From the NCBI RefSeq assembly GCF_964204865.1, contig NC_135257.1, positions 5,208,001-5,272,000 of the forward strand: a DNA stretch of 64,000 nucleotides, read 5' to 3'. A program made the position numbers and the translations under genes. A model generated the notes under the pieces. That model worked only from the letters and a program-made list of their open reading frames with translations. It was not told where the DNA came from and did no database searches. The first letter of the stretch is position 1. Each line of letters starts with the position of its first letter. The stretch comes from Styela clava. Its lineage: Eukaryota; Chordata; Ascidiacea; Stolidobranchia; Styelidae. This document shows positions 22,701-36,278 of this stretch, one piece after another.

Positions 22701-22909
22701 TGTGGCGAACCACTTAACTAATAATAGCCGTTATGAGTCACAATTGTTTTGTTTATGTTTTTGTCACGCATGATTACTTACGTGCTTTTCTTACGATAAC
22801 TTGTCATTCTGTTTTCTGTTCGCTTGTCGTTAACATTGCTTTGTTATGAATTAAACATCAACATAATTGAAAGTCTTTTTCTTGTTAAAAAAGAAGTTAG
22901 TTCGCTTCA
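22701..22909 (+). repeat. 5' LTR of the gypsy element
   Basis: The 209-bp sequence begins TG and ends CA and is identical by eye to 38056-38264 and to the 3' LTR 43495-43703. The four bases before it, CAGT (22697-22700), match those after the 3' LTR (43704-43707). Confidence 0.93.
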
Positions 22910-22970
22910 AATGGTGACCCCGACCTCAAAAGCATACTTTTGAGAAAAGAATACGCACATAACGAAGAAT

Positions 22971-23645
22971 ATGAGTGAAGACAACAAAGTAGGCCTAACA
23001 GCGGTATCATTAAAGCTGCCGATTTTCTGGACTAAAAATCCTGCCGTTTGGTTGCACCAAGTCGAAGCGCAGTTCGCTGTTCGAAATATCACAACAGATG
23101 AAACAAAATACCACTACGTGGTTGCCGCTCTGGATGACAATACCGCTGCCAGCATTCTTAATGTTCTCAATAACCCGCCGGAAACGAACAAGTACCAAGA
23201 TCTCAAAGAGAAGCTCACTACTAAATGTTCGCTAACGGATCCTGAACGAGCTGCGCGCCTTTGTTCAATGCCTGGACTAGGGGATGGAACGGCAACGGAA
23301 CTTATGGACAACATGCTTGCATTGTATCCAGTAGGTAAGACACCTGATTTCTTATTTCGCCATTTGTTCGTCAGTCATCTGCCACCAGACGTCCGGTCTC
23401 AACTTACAGACATTTTAACAACCACGGGCGACGATTTTCGGAAGCTGGCAAGGAAAGCAGATGATACTTTAACTGCAAAAGGCTATGAGGTGACAAACGC
23501 TGTACAAAAAACCAGTTCGTTCAAACCATCTCATGTTTTGTCTGAAATGTGTTTTTATCACAGGAAATTCGGCAAGAAAGCCAAAAAATGTCGCCCGCCA
23601 TGTTCTTTTGTGGTTTCGGAAAACGCCATAGCCGACCGTCAGTAA
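22971..23645 (+). CDS. Gag-like protein of the gypsy element
   Basis: The 224-residue frame begins MSEDNKVGLTAVSLKLPIFW and has the WLHQVEAQFAVRNI and FLFRHLFVSHLPPDVRSQL stretches typical of the capsid-like region of Mag/K02A2.6-type Ty3 elements. The end holds CFYHRKFGKKAKKCRPPCSF, a cysteine/histidine nucleic-acid-binding motif. It overlaps the protease frame by 97 bases in the -1 frame. The product would package the element's RNA. Confidence 0.85.
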   Translation: MSEDNKVGLTAVSLKLPIFWTKNPAVWLHQVEAQFAVRNITTDETKYHYVVAALDDNTAASILNVLNNPPETNKYQDLKEKLTTKCSLTDPERAARLCSMPGLGDGTATELMDNMLALYPVGKTPDFLFRHLFVSHLPPDVRSQLTDILTTTGDDFRKLARKADDTLTAKGYEVTNAVQKTSSFKPSHVLSEMCFYHRKFGKKAKKCRPPCSFVVSENAIADRQ

Positions 23646-24272
23646 TCTCTTTGGCGGTCGGCGATTCAAACCTTTATTACGTCACAGACAAAAACTCTGG
23701 ACGCAGTTTTTTAGTTGATACGGGTGCACAAGTCAGCGTGCTGCCTGCCACCGGTCATGACCGTCGTTACGGGCGACCAGGACAAGCACTTTTGGCAGCT
23801 AATGGCACCTCAATTACGACATATGGCACACGAAAAGTGCCTTTGACTATATGCGGTAGAAATTTTACCTGGAAATTCACATTAGCCAATGTTTCACGGG
23901 CAATTATCGGGGGAGATTTTTTGCGCTCTCACGGACTTTTGGTCGACATCAGGGGCAAACGACTTATCGAGGCAAGCACATACGCTTGTATTCCAACCAG
24001 AACGATTACTGGCACGCCGCCTTGCCTTCACTACGTAGCCGAAAACGATTTTGCCAAAATTCTGAACGAATTTCCTGATTTAACGCGCCCCACATTCAGC
24101 AACCCGACCACTGCACACGGGGTAAAGCATCATATTGTTACAGAAGGCCCCCCGGTGCACGCAAAGGCTCGAAGATTGCACCCCGATAAGCTAGCCGCGG
24201 CAAAGGCAGAGTTTGATAACATGATTGAACTCGGAATCATCCGACCCTCAAATAGCCCCTGGGCGTCTGCGC
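23549..24272 (+). CDS. Protease and start of reverse transcriptase, interrupted
   Basis: The frame is -1 to gag. It contains the aspartic protease motif LVDTGAQVSVLPAT and, later, IIGGDFLRSHGLLVDI. Next comes a linker and the first RT block ending SNSPWASA at the insertion site. From 24273 the frame runs into a 27-T tract of an L1-like insertion and becomes meaningless. The same frame resumes on the other side of the insertion. Confidence 0.85.
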
Positions 24273-25622
24273 TTTTTTTTTTTTTTTTTTTTTTTTTTTA
24301 TATATATTTATTATTATATAAAACACAGTTAATCGATACATCTACAATAGCTACAGCATTATTAATCAATATTCATAGAAAATACATAATCACAATTCAT
24401 CATATAAAAATAATCAATTATTGTGCGTATATCCTAAAATTTTCCATTTTTGATAATGTTTCTTTATTTTGCCATTTTTATGTGCAATGAACCGCTCAAT
24501 TTCCCTCACTTCATGAAGATATGAGGTAAAAACATAGAACAGTGGTTTCTTTTTCTGTATCTTACAACGATATAGATAAAACCGGGCAGTAAGAAGTATA
24601 CAATTACACAATTTGTTATAGAATTGGCAAACATATCCCAACATGCAATCTTTCTTTGAAAAGTTAAAATTAATCCCTGTTTTTGAATATATCCATATGT
24701 TCAGAAATTCCCAAAACTGTTGGACAACTATACAATCATAGAAGAGATGGTCAGTAGTTTCAACATTCGAATGACAGAAATCACATAACTCTGATGAAAC
24801 AAGTTTAAATTTATACAATCTATCGTTTAGTACTATGGCACCATGAAATAGCTTTACATGAAAAGATTGCAATTTAGTTTCAATAGTACAATAAAAGATA
24901 TCCATATACAGTTTATTCCAATTAAAATCACTCTCTAAATACAAAAGATCTGTCCATTTTTTTCTTGATTTATCAGGGGATATAAATTTGATAAGGTTCA
25001 ACTTTTTATAGATGCTTTTATTTACTTTTCCTGATTCGAATGTTTCAGAAATAAAATGACATACATTCTCTTCAGTGTCACTTATTACACTAAAATCAAC
25101 ACAGTTTCCAATATTGCATAACCAATAATCGGGTAGAACTCCAGTGATGCGATAATAATTCACATACTCTTCATCACTATATTGCATGCCATATTTTTCA
25201 GTCAACTCTCTATAAGTAAACAAATTACCCACATTTGCTAAATGTCTTACAGCTTTTATACCATGATCATACCAAGACTTTATAAAAAATTGTTTTCTGG
25301 CATAAGAAATACTTTTGTTGTACCATATAGGTTGATCAAAATTTGACATTTTCCAATCAAAAAGCACATTTTTACAGAAATACCAGTTTTTAAATACATT
25401 TCGTATGGATGTTAAAGGTAAATGCTTCAGAACATATGAATTTGAGCTCAATTTTCCTTCAAGCAATGCTTGAAAACAGTATTGGCTAAGCACTTCCATC
25501 TCAATCAATTTCCACACTGGATTAACTTCCTCATTCAAGAGTGTTTGAATGAATTTAATTTTTTGGGCAACAATAAAATTTTTTATATCTATCATATCAA
25601 CACCTCCCTTTTCTTTGGGGCC
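24273..25622 (-). mobile_element. 5'-truncated L1-like retrotransposon inserted in the gypsy polymerase
   Basis: On the minus strand a 393-residue frame (25595 down to 24414) is the C-terminal part of an L1/Tx1-type ORF2. It has KWTDLLYLESDFNWNKLY, then the zinc-knuckle region SSELCDFCHSNVETTDHLFY and DCIVVQQFWEFL. The element ends in a 27-residue poly(A) tail (T tract 24273-24299) with AATAAA just before it. Target duplications GGGCGTCTGCGC(TT) lie at 24261 and 25623. The RT and endonuclease parts are missing, as expected of 5' truncation. The uninterrupted frame and long pure tail indicate a recent insertion. Confidence 0.9.
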
Positions 25623-25636
25623 GGGCGTCTGCGCTT

Positions 25637-27950
25637 CACATCGTACCTAAACAGGACGGCCAGTGGCGCCCATGTGGAGACTACAGACGTCTCAATGATA
25701 TGACCGTGCCTGACCGCTACCCAGTCCCAAACATACAAGATTTTACGGCCCGTCTTGCGGGAAGGACAATTTTCTCTAAAGTGGATCTTGTTCGCGGTTA
25801 TCATCAAATACCTATTCATGAACAAGATATCCCCAAAACTGCCATTATCACACCGTTTGGCCTATTTGAATTTCTCCGCATGCCGTTTGGGCTTAAAAAC
25901 GCCGCCCAGGTATTCCAGCGTTTAATGGATACCATCTGTCGAGGTTTGCCTTTCGTATTTGTCTATCTTGACGACATCCTTATCGCCAGTACGTCTAAAG
26001 ATCAACACAAAAAGGACTTGCGAAATCTTTTCCAAAGGCTAAAAAGTCACGGTATGGTTATCAATCCTGCCAAATGTAAATTTGGTTTAAGCGAATTAGA
26101 GTTCCTGGGACATACTGTTACAAAAGAGGGTGCTTTTCCTCTCCCCAATAAAGTGAAGGCGATAACTAATTTACCTCGCCCTTCATCTGTAAAAGGCCTT
26201 CAAGAGTTTCTTGGCATGGTTAATTTCTATCATCGGTTTTTGCCCAAAGCTGCCCAAATAATGCAACCACTATTCGCAGCACTTTCCGGCCTGCCCAAGA
26301 AGTCGAAGGTTTTGCCCGAATGGACTGACAGTATGATATGTGCATTTGAAAAAACTAAGAAAGTACTGGCAAATGCAGTTATGCTTACACATCCACAACC
26401 AAACGCACCAACTGCCCTCACAGTCGACGCTTCGGACGTTGCCTTAGGAGGTGTTCTCGAGCAAAAGTTAAATGGATCTTGGAAGCCAATTGCATTTTAT
26501 AGTAGACAGCTACGCAAACCCGAGACGAAATACAGTGCATTCGACAAGGAACTTTTGGCCGTTTACTTAGGAATACGACATTTTCGTTATTTTCTCGAAG
26601 CACGACCCTTCACGGTTTTTACAGATCACAAACCCCTCACTTTTGCTATGGCAAAAGTCTCTGAGCCATGGTCAGCGCGACAACAGCGTCACCTCAATTT
26701 CATATCTGAATACACAACAGATATACAACATATTTCCGGTAAGGATAATACTGTCGCCGACGCCCTGTCGCGCGCGGTCATCAACGACGGCATCGATTAT
26801 GAAATTATGGCCACAGATCAACTAAACGACAAGGATACACAGGCTTACCGCACTGCTATCACCGGCCTTCGTGTCAAAGATGTCCCTTTTTGCAACGGCA
26901 AATTTACATTGCTGTGTGACGTATCTACGGGTAGACCACGACCTATAGTGCCTGCCAGCTGGCGCAGAAAATTTTTTGATGCGGTTCACGGGCTCTCGCA
27001 TCCAGGCATACGTACCACTCGCAAACTGATCTCACAAAAATTTGTGTGGCATGGTCTTTCCAAACAAATTGGACAATGGGCCAAAACATGCCTGGAATGC
27101 CAAAAGTCTAAAATAAATCGTCATATACGGGCCCCTTCAGAAGATTTCAAAATGCCAGACAAACGTTTTGACCATATCAACATTGACTTAGTTGGTCCTT
27201 TACCACCATCACAAGGATACAATTACCTTCTTACAATAGTAGATCGTTTCACAAGGTGGCCAGAAGCCATTCCCCTCAAAGACATATCAACTATGTCTTG
27301 TGCCCGAGCTTTCCTGTCAAATTGGGTTGCCCGTTTTGGTGTTCCACTTCACATTTCTTCTGACCGAGGATCACAGTTCATTTCAGGCCTTTGGTCTGCT
27401 GTTGCCGAATTATTGGGAACAAAAATTCATCACACTACAGCCTACCACCCACAGGCAAATGGTTTGGTAGAACGTTTTCATCGAACAATGAAATCTGCCA
27501 TTAAGGCACGACTCAATGATTCAAACTGGTTGGACGTGCTTCCATGGGTTTTATTGGGAATCCGCACAGCTCCGAAAGAAGATCTTACGGCATCGTCAGC
27601 TGAGCTTGTTTATGGCGCTCCCCTCACTGTCCCCGGTGATTTCATATCAGACTCTAAAGACAATAGCTGCCCGACCACAAATCTTCGGCTTCTTAGAGAA
27701 AGAGTAGGATCATTGGCTCCAATTCCTACGTCGCACCATGGTCCTTTCAGAGCAAGAATGCCAGCCGCACTCAATCAAGCCAAGTTCGTGTTTATTCGTC
27801 GTGACGCACACCGATCTCCTTTACAAAGACCTTATGAAGGACCATTCGAAGTTTTGCAACATGGGAATAAAACTTTCAAAGTACAGATTGGAAACCGAAG
27901 CGAAACTATTTCTGTTGACAGGTTAAAGCCAGCTCATCTTGATCTCGACC
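25637..27950 (+). CDS. Polymerase (RT, RNase H, integrase) of the gypsy element, cut by the gap
   Basis: The frame continues the same phase as the protease part. RT carries [11 protein letters not shown] with the catalytic DD. RNase H has [14 protein letters not shown] and [10 protein letters not shown]. Integrase has the HHCC finger ([13 protein letters not shown] to CLECQKSK) and a DDE core seen as [18 protein letters not shown] and [10 protein letters not shown]. The last ~50 residues and the stop lie in the N run here. Confidence 0.9.
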
Positions 27951-28150
27951 NNNNNNNNNNNNNNNNNNNNNNNNNNNNNNNNNNNNNNNNNNNNNNNNNN
28001 NNNNNNNNNNNNNNNNNNNNNNNNNNNNNNNNNNNNNNNNNNNNNNNNNNNNNNNNNNNNNNNNNNNNNNNNNNNNNNNNNNNNNNNNNNNNNNNNNNNN
28101 NNNNNNNNNNNNNNNNNNNNNNNNNNNNNNNNNNNNNNNNNNNNNNNNNN
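27951..28150. other. Assembly gap, 200 N
   Basis: Exactly 200 N separate the two renderings of the 15-kb block. A round number usually denotes a gap of unknown size. The sequence to its left is found again at 43305, and that to its right at 12796. Confidence 0.99.
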
Positions 28151-28373
28151 GTGTCAATGATTACATCATAGATAGTAGAAAACCAGAACTGAACGAAGAT
28201 TGTAAAGTACTCTGTATAATATTCCTCTTGATTGATACTAACAAGAATTTAAGAATTTATAGGCTATAGCAGTTGGTTTACATACTACAAGAGTAAGAAG
28301 CTATTATCAAAATACCAAATATGAGATCTTATAAATAAACGAACAATCACTTGAAAAATCTGTGACCAAATAC

Positions 28374-31300
28374 CTTTCATTTTTCTCCTTGTTTTCTTCT
28401 ATTGCTAATTGTAATTTTGGTGAAACTATTTTCTTATCTGCTCTCATTTCAATGGCATTTGTTAACTTTCCTACAATCCTTTTTCTCGATTCAAGACTAT
28501 CTTTCTGCAAGGAGAAAGCCAAATAGAGAATAAAGAATCTGATTCAAGATGATCAGAAATTTATAAACCAGGATTTAATATGTATATTGATAACCAAAAT
28601 AAATTCAACGACATGACAATTGGAAAATAAACATAAAAGCCACAGTAAAGGTGTATCATGCTGTAAAGTTGATACAACAAAATCGGAACAATTTTATTTG
28701 GAATTCTAACTCGAATCTCTCACGAATTCATAAAATTTTCTCAGTTCCAGATCCAATTTTCCACATGTGTAGCAGTTAGAACAGATGCAGTTGATCTCAA
28801 ACAGACCACTGACATATAAAGTCAATTTCAGTAAATTCAAGTGAGCTTGGTGAATCAGATTAAAATAATTTGCTGATTTGTATTCTCAAGAGTAGATTGA
28901 CCATACCAAAGAACAGAAATGAAAAGCAAAAACAAATAAGATTGTATTTCTATATTAACTTCGTTTACAAAAACTTCCAACTTGACATTTCGGTTTCAGT
29001 TTTTTTCATTCTCTTAATTTTTATCCGGCCTGTAATTAGTTACACGATTGCTAATGTTGTTATTGACAAAAAATCCCATTTTATCTGCTTCTCGAATCTC
29101 GAGATACATTGATGTTCAGAAACATATTTTGGTTCCTGTCTTTTAGACATGAGAATGTTTTATTGATTTTATTCAAATTTGCCTCATACTGACCTGCGTC
29201 TGAATAGAAACAGCAAATGTAAAATGCTCAACTGCTTTGTCCAGACTTCCACTGTTGAATGCAATAGATCCAAGCCCTTCATGACATTGCCATTGACCTT
29301 GTTTATCTTCTACAAAATATGAAAGACACATCAAAATTTGATTATATTTAAAATTGGAATGAGTTTCAAAGAAAACTCCAGATAGTAATTCACTCCTGGG
29401 TGCAAACCCCAGCCAAAAATAAGAGACAATATTGTGAATCAGCACAAGTATGTTGGTGCCCATCATTTTCAAATATCATAAAGTACTAAAAACGATATTT
29501 TAGAAATGAATATGTTGAGCATATATAAATTGCAGTCTTATTATTAAAATAATGATCTTATCTGGAGTATACCTGTATCTCTGAAAGCTTGTAATGCGTG
29601 TAAATAGGATTCTGAAGCTTCTTCATACATTTGAAGTTGACTTTGTGCAAATGCTAAATTGCAAAAACTTTGTCCTTGTGCATTTCTGTTACCAAGTAAT
29701 CCTGAAATGAAAGGCATATAAATATAAGATCAATATTTCTCCCAGCAAAACAGATGCTTGAAAATTAAAATAGTCATCTGCCAAAAATACTATGATCATT
29801 GTCAAATATTCAAAGAAATTAATTTATTCATCCAGTATTAAAGAAACAATTCTGCAAAACAAAAAATATAACTATGTTTGCCCAATTATATTTTTTGAGT
29901 TAGAGAAACCAAGCAGACTAAACTTGAAGAGAAAATAGTTTAGACAGTTTGGTCTTCATACTTGCAGATTTTAGGTCAAACGGTGGGGCGCGCCCCAAAA
30001 GTAGACAATTTTTTGAGGGGGCTTGCAGCTAATTGGAAATAAAAATAATTGTTAGATTTGATCTTGCCTGCCTTATTTGTGTTTGAAACTCCTCATTTAT
30101 TTTATTATTTACATTCCATCCACGTATTTTCAACGAGTTTTTTGAATGAAACATACTTTCGCCTTACTATCTGTTATTTGTAGCTTATTGTTAGCTAGTT
30201 ATTTTTGAGGTGGGGCGCGAGACTTGGCAAGAAGTTTGAGAACCGCTGTTCTAGAATAACATGATGGTTACACCTAGCCAAAGTTGGCCACAAAACGGAT
30301 CTATGTTACAAATATTTGGACATTACAATGTTTACATCTTACCATGCATTTGTGCAGACTCAGAATGCCTTGGAATTGATTCACCATAAAAACCCATTGA
30401 ATTAAGTATTGCACCAGAGTTCTGTAGTGCAATCGCTCGCCTTCTTGGATTTGTATTTTTATTGCAGAGTCTGATGGATTTTTCGAAACATAATAAGGCA
30501 CGATTTAGACAACTAAGTGTTGCATACATCAGTCCAACTTCGCATAGTATTTTCCCTGAAAAGTATATAATATCATACAAAAATCATGTACACATAACAA
30601 ATTCAGAAATGTGTCGTATTCAGGCTGGTCTAAGATTACAAAAAAGCTTATATGCTTCTGGTATATTTGTATTATAGGTTCATTGATGTCAGTCACAAAC
30701 ATACAGTAATTACTCATTATTGCAGGGATCATACAATATACATAACTTCTAAATTGAACTGGGGCATACATTCCGGAGAGTTTATAAATTTACCTTGTAA
30801 ATTAGCATGCTTCAGAGCAGCAGACTTCTTGCAACAACTACCAAGCAATCTTATACATTCTTCTCTACTCACTGTACTATCGGATACTGCAGCATTTGCC
30901 TGAATCAATAAACACAATATTTAATAAAAAGACATGAAAGTATACTTGATCAAAAATCCCCCAAACACTGATCAATGTTACACCCCTTATGCTGTATTCC
31001 CACAAATAAACCATAGCACATCCTGTTCGCCAGAATCATTTCAGTTGTTAATTCAGCTTCCTTTGATACGAGTATTTTATCAATTTAAGAATATTTGAAC
31101 CAAAAAAACTTGATCCACTAAAACAGTTTGCATCCTATTTTGTTGTTGAATAATAATTTGTTGTCAATTGGAGCAGAGTACAGAGAGAGTCAACTAACAA
31201 AGAGCCTATAATTTATCAGCTGCAATATTTTCACAGGTCAGAATACTAAATTAAAAATCTGATACAATGCCGTAACTCATAAGAAATATCTATATCATCA

Positions 31301-32963
31301 CGCACCTGGCATATAAGAGCAAGGACCATGTTTTCAGTATCTTGGAGTTTTTGATATATATCTGATGCATGCAAAAAATGTTTTCTGGCTTCAGACAGTT
31401 CATTTTGCTTATTATAAATATTAGCGAGTTTCAAGTTAGTTTCCGCTGCTTTTTGTTGATTTTTTTCATTGTTTCTGCAAAATATAGTTGATGAGAAAAC
31501 GAAACTTTTTAACATTGCTGTAATATCAGTAAACAATTTGATGGAGATTGAATCACTGAAATAAATAGTTCATTTTTCCTTTTTCAGCTAAATCATGCTT
31601 TGCTCGCAATGGTACATGGTTGTAAAACATACTCATGCAATGCATTTAATATGCAATGTTGGAGCAAACTTCGTAAAAAAATAATACTAAATAGTCAAAG
31701 ATCGGCGCTCCAGAAGTATGTGTACCAATATAGAGGTACCGGTAACTAATTTTGTTCGCCTATTTTACATCAAGTTGTATGAAGGGACTGAAACCTATGG
31801 GCAGAGGGATATTCACTTGGCTAACACAGACAGTCCCCGAACTTGTAATAGAACTAAAATAAGGAAAATCGGGATAGAATTATGGCCCGACCCTAACCTG
31901 GTGCACATACTACGGGAGTATCCAAAGATCTCTCCAAGAAAATAAGGACAAATGAATATAAGGATAACAACATCAACACAAAGTACAGTAATCCTTTTGT
32001 TCTTTACCGAACTACTGTTTACTTGTTTCTCACCCATATGCCAGCAATGCAAGCTGATAAAATTTCGAAGCTTTTTCAATATCACCTATTTTTTCGTATC
32101 CAATAGCAAGATTGAAATAAACGTCTCCCTTTTCTGACTGTGAATTTGGCAGAATACCTGTTATTTTTAGGGAAAAAAAATTATAACTCCCAAACATGTA
32201 CGCATGATATCAACATCCACATTTTTGTAAATCCAGTGTAGAAAGGAGAATTAAAAATGAGTCAGGAAGTTGATAAATATTAAAATAACTATTCATGAAC
32301 ATTCCAAGATAGGGAAGAGCCTATCAAACAATTAACTACAAGGTTGCATGCTAGTACTGCTGACCAGAGGTTCAGTGTGATGTCTGGAATAAATTGAACA
32401 CACAAAAGACAATCACTCCTCATATCTTAGAGAAGTCAAAATAGGAGTCACCAATGCTTTTAACTATGGGTTCTTACCACTTACTGAAGACAGCGTGAAA
32501 TACAGCAGAAATACAGTGCAAAACAGAAGGAAAATTAAATAAAAAATATTTATCCTATTGAAGTAACATTTCAACTCACTAGGTGTTTTAACAAAAGTTT
32601 CATGTTCAAGCACAGTATGTAAAACGTTGATGCCACGTGCTGTATCGCCACCTGCTATATGTGCGGCTCCAAGATTGAATGCACAAATTTGTTCCATTCC
32701 ATCTTTTGAGTTGAGCAGAAGGGCAAATTTGTAGGATTTAACAAACTCCTGCAAAATAAAATTTTATTTGAGATTGTACAGTGATTTCTGATTGTACTAC
32801 AGTAATTAACTTACTCATAATTAGTATAATAACAGCGTAACCAGTATACCTGAATTGCCTTGGCATATGCATCCTTCTGACCTGATTTTACAGCTTGAGC
32901 AAGGTATTCATTTCCTCTAGATGTAAAAATTTCAATTTGTTTTTTGATGGTGCTCTGGAACAT
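28374..32963 (-). pseudogene. Partial second copy of the TPR gene (exons 1-9), probably an assembly duplicate
   Basis: The exons equal those at 13019-17608 shifted by 15,355, namely 32850-32963 for the first and 28374-28504 for the ninth. Introns are identical too. A real duplicate gene would be expected to show intronic differences and some breakpoint. The gene is cut by the gap on its 3' side, so no end of its own exists. Confidence 0.9.
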
Positions 32964-34185
32964 GTCTTGATCAAGTTTGGTTTATCATACTTTTACCTGC
33001 AGTTTAAATATTGCATATTTATTACTACTGTATTAGGACCAATATGGTTTACGAGTAGGAAGTTTCGACATTACTATATCAGAGATTAAACTAAAATTAT
33101 ATTCTGAAACTTAATTTAGTCTATAATAATGGTGATTTAGGAGTAATACAAACTTACTACAAACAAACAAACTAACGTCTACTCGGTACCCTACATCAAC
33201 AACAAAACCAATTTGTTGTTTCCGTCTGCTATACCTTCATACTACAATCAGACAATTCTGCAATTGAACCTATGTTAAACCCCACCGAACCGAAAATATC
33301 GCAATGCCTGCATTTCTCAAAAGTTTACTGCCCGATGAGAGTGTAACTCATATTGTTTTTCACTTAGATTCTATAACACAAAGCAAGATTGTTCAATTCT
33401 GAACTAGATATTTTCAAATCTGTATGCCCATGCCAATATCTGCATTTTGTTGATTTCAAAATACCGTAATCCCTATAACGTTACCGGTACCTATCTACAG
33501 ATCTAATGGACTAATGCTGTATTAGTGAAACCACAACCGCAATATCAGCTCACTGCTGTCTTCAGACCTTACAACGACAGAATGACAAGTTGAAGGCCTT
33601 GTGTTTCTGTATTTCTTATTCATACAGTCATAAGGATGAGATTTCAGGATTTAGAAGGGGAGAAGGAAAGTCAATAAAACAGTTTACCACTGCCTCCCAT
33701 TCCTATTACCATTCCATGTCATGTAGCGGTATGGGATTAGATAGTTATATGTTTTCGGAAGCATGAACTTGATGGCGGAGGAAGCCGTAACCGACCAGCG
33801 GTTACCGTACCCTACGTCATTATGTGAACCACCCTAGATTGGATGCACAGACATGACCCACCATCCCACAGTCTATATTCATGATATTTATGTTTATTTT
33901 GTTATGATTTAGGCTACAGGTACCGTAGTCTATCTATTTTATGTCAGTATGTGTTTTCTTCCTTCTCGGGCAGTTGTGAAGGCGTTTCCACTTATTCAGG
34001 TTTTATCCATTCCCAAATTCTCAATCTGTCCCTTTTTTTGCGAATTATGAATTAATCGAAATGAAATCTATCTAGGCCTATATGTGTATACCGGTATGTA
34101 GAGACTTATTACAGTATTAAAAACGATACCACAACGACGGCAACTATGGTACTGAACTACGAGTCACCCCCAGCCAACACTTACC

Positions 34186-34553
34186 AGTATGTAATCACAT
34201 AGTAGCCTTACGTTTCTACTATTGTTGCGTGTGTCACGTGCCATAACAAGACTGTACTTTGTTGGTTGCCAAAGCGAATGACGCTGTCCGTCTGGTGTAG
34301 CGAGTACATAAAATGATTTACTACGGAGTTCAATACCTTTAACCACTTATTGCCAATAGCCATATTATTGTCATTCAAGTTTTGATAAGGTTCTGGGTGT
34401 TTGATCTTGGTAAAACGAAAAAAAAAAACGATATATAACGGGATGATTTAAGATTTTTTAAGATGTCATGTAGTGTTTTGAAACCGGACATGTCCAAACT
34501 CCAGAGAAAGAATTACAACAACTGGTTTTCTAAACTGAGGGAACCTGTTGTTG
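34186..34553. other. Second rendering of the TPR 5' exon and of the divergent candidate exon
   Basis: The minus-strand exon 34186-34346 and the + strand candidate exon 34463-34553 equal 18831-18991 and 19108-19198. They add no independent support for either call. Confidence 0.6.
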
Positions 34554-34767
34554 GTGAGTTCGATACGAGAATACCTCAGTCAGTCAGTAGTTTATTTTTC
34601 ACCAAAATGAAAATGCACTCACAGTGAACATAAACTTAAAAAAAAATTGAAAATGACATTATTCGCTATTTGATTAAGGTTATAGAATAGTATAAATAAA
34701 TATAAGTTACATAAAATTTCTACATAAGTAAATCTGCTCCAGTTTGACCTGATTCTGTTCTATCGAT

Positions 34768-36278
34768 GTGACTAAAATAATGGATCAAAGAAATGATGTA
34801 TTCGAAGCTAGTTTCCTATATGAAAGTGAAACAGCACCCAAGTCACCTACAAGTTACAGTAGATTCTCAACATCTGGCAGGGATCCGTCACTTTCTACAA
34901 CATCAGAGCTTGACTCATCTGTGAACCTACAGCAAGTCCAACTGCCCCTGTATAATATTAATGATCTCCTTCAATCCAGGGAGGAATTACTCATCACAAA
35001 AATGCTCAACTCCATTGAAGCTGTTGTAGATAAAAGCTTGGTCAAATAATGCCATCATATTTCAAGTGCAGTTTTAAGTATTCTATGGCGTCTGAAGCTG
35101 CCGCAAAACCATGGCGGTATTTCCATACCATGGCCGCTACGGCCAAATCTATGGCGACTGACTTTTTAGCTGCCACAAACCAATGTCGAGCTGCCGTTAC
35201 CGCGGCAGCAAATTGAAAACCAATGGCAGGTAAAATTTTGCTGCCGTAACCGCGGCAGGTGGGCCGTAAGGACAGGGCTGCCCCTTAGGGTGACAAATAT
35301 TGGGTAAGTTGGAACGTTTTTCTTATGGATACAGTCTTGATGGATTTGGGGTTAGGGTTAGGGTTTAAGTAGATATAATTCCGCATGATCAATTAGAATT
35401 TGGTACATTAGTTTGTGAATATACCGTTAATACTGATTACTGAATACAGAATAGCGCTATAAAACCATGGCAAGAGCTGCCGCGGTTCGTTCGTGGCAGG
35501 AGCTGCCATGAATTGGTAAGAACTGCGCCTCTCATATTTGGACAAACAAACTAAGAACATAGAGAAGATGTGCAACAAAAATGAAGAAGTGTTACTCAGT
35601 CTAGCTAAGTCTCAAGAACAACTCACTGTTAGACTTGGAGCTATTGAAAAAAATAATTCTGAGATGAACCAATCATTAAGTGATATGAAAACTGCTCATA
35701 GTAATTTTCAAAAAATCCAAGCAGAAGATAAAGAAAAGATTACAAAACTTGAAGCTCTGGTATCTCAACAGATGGCTGCAATAACAAAGTTGCAACAAAG
35801 TCTGTCAACTATGGAAGAAGAGCTTGAAAACGTGGCTGAGGCCCAAGAATATTCAGAACAGTACGGAAGGCGCTTAAATCTTGAATTTGTTGGGTTACCC
35901 TATCAAAAAAATGAAGACACCAATCAAAAAGTAATAGGAGTTGCCAAAATGATTAATGTTAAACTTAATAGTGAAGACATTTCTACCTCTCACCGACTTG
36001 TTGCTGGCAAAAGATCTCCTATAATTGTTCGCTTCTGTAGGAGGGACAAAAGAAATGAGCTATTTCGAAAAAAAGCTGGTCTTGTCAAGGAAAATGGAGG
36101 TAAATCAATTTTTATTAATGAAAATTTGACGGAGTGGCAAAAGTTCCTTTTTAATGAAGCTCGCTCGTTAAAAGATAAATTTAAATACAAGTTTATATGG
36201 GCACATTCTGGAAATGTTTATGTTAGAAAAAATGAGTCGGCTAAGAGTCTAAAAATTTTAAATGAGATCGATTTATAA
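34768..36278 (+). pseudogene. LINE ORF1, second rendering
   Basis: Pieces 34768-35049 and 35538-36278 and the inserted MITE 35063-35531 equal those at 19413-20923. The MITE has the same TCATATTT octamers on both sides. Tandem repeats follow at 36310-36955. Confidence 0.75.

Larger units (their letters stand above)
12796..27950. repeat. First rendering of the 15,155-bp duplicated block
   Basis: Every base compared, and every translated frame, recurs at 28151-43305 with the fixed offset 15,355. The block ends exactly at the N gap, in the middle of a retrotransposon polyprotein. It begins within an intron of the TPR gene, at a point with no repeat or transposon boundary. This geometry is that of an unmerged contig overlap. 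Confidence 0.95.
22701..27950 (+). mobile_element. Ty3/gypsy LTR retrotransposon, first rendering, cut by the gap
   Basis: The 5' LTR is 22701-22909 (209 bp, TGTGGCG to GCTTCA). Two bases later a primer-binding site starts TGGTGACCCCGAC (22912). Gag, protease and polymerase follow. An L1-like element interrupts the polymerase at 24273. The 3' end lies beyond the N gap and is seen only in the second rendering, where the same element ends at 43703. Confidence 0.93.

Noticed and set aside
27906-28171. Frames through the N run
   Set aside because: They consist of unknown bases and are not evidence of coding.
28374-32963. A second, paralogous TPR gene
   Set aside because: Exons and introns are identical to 13019-17608 and the copy begins at the assembly gap, so it is not counted as a separate gene.
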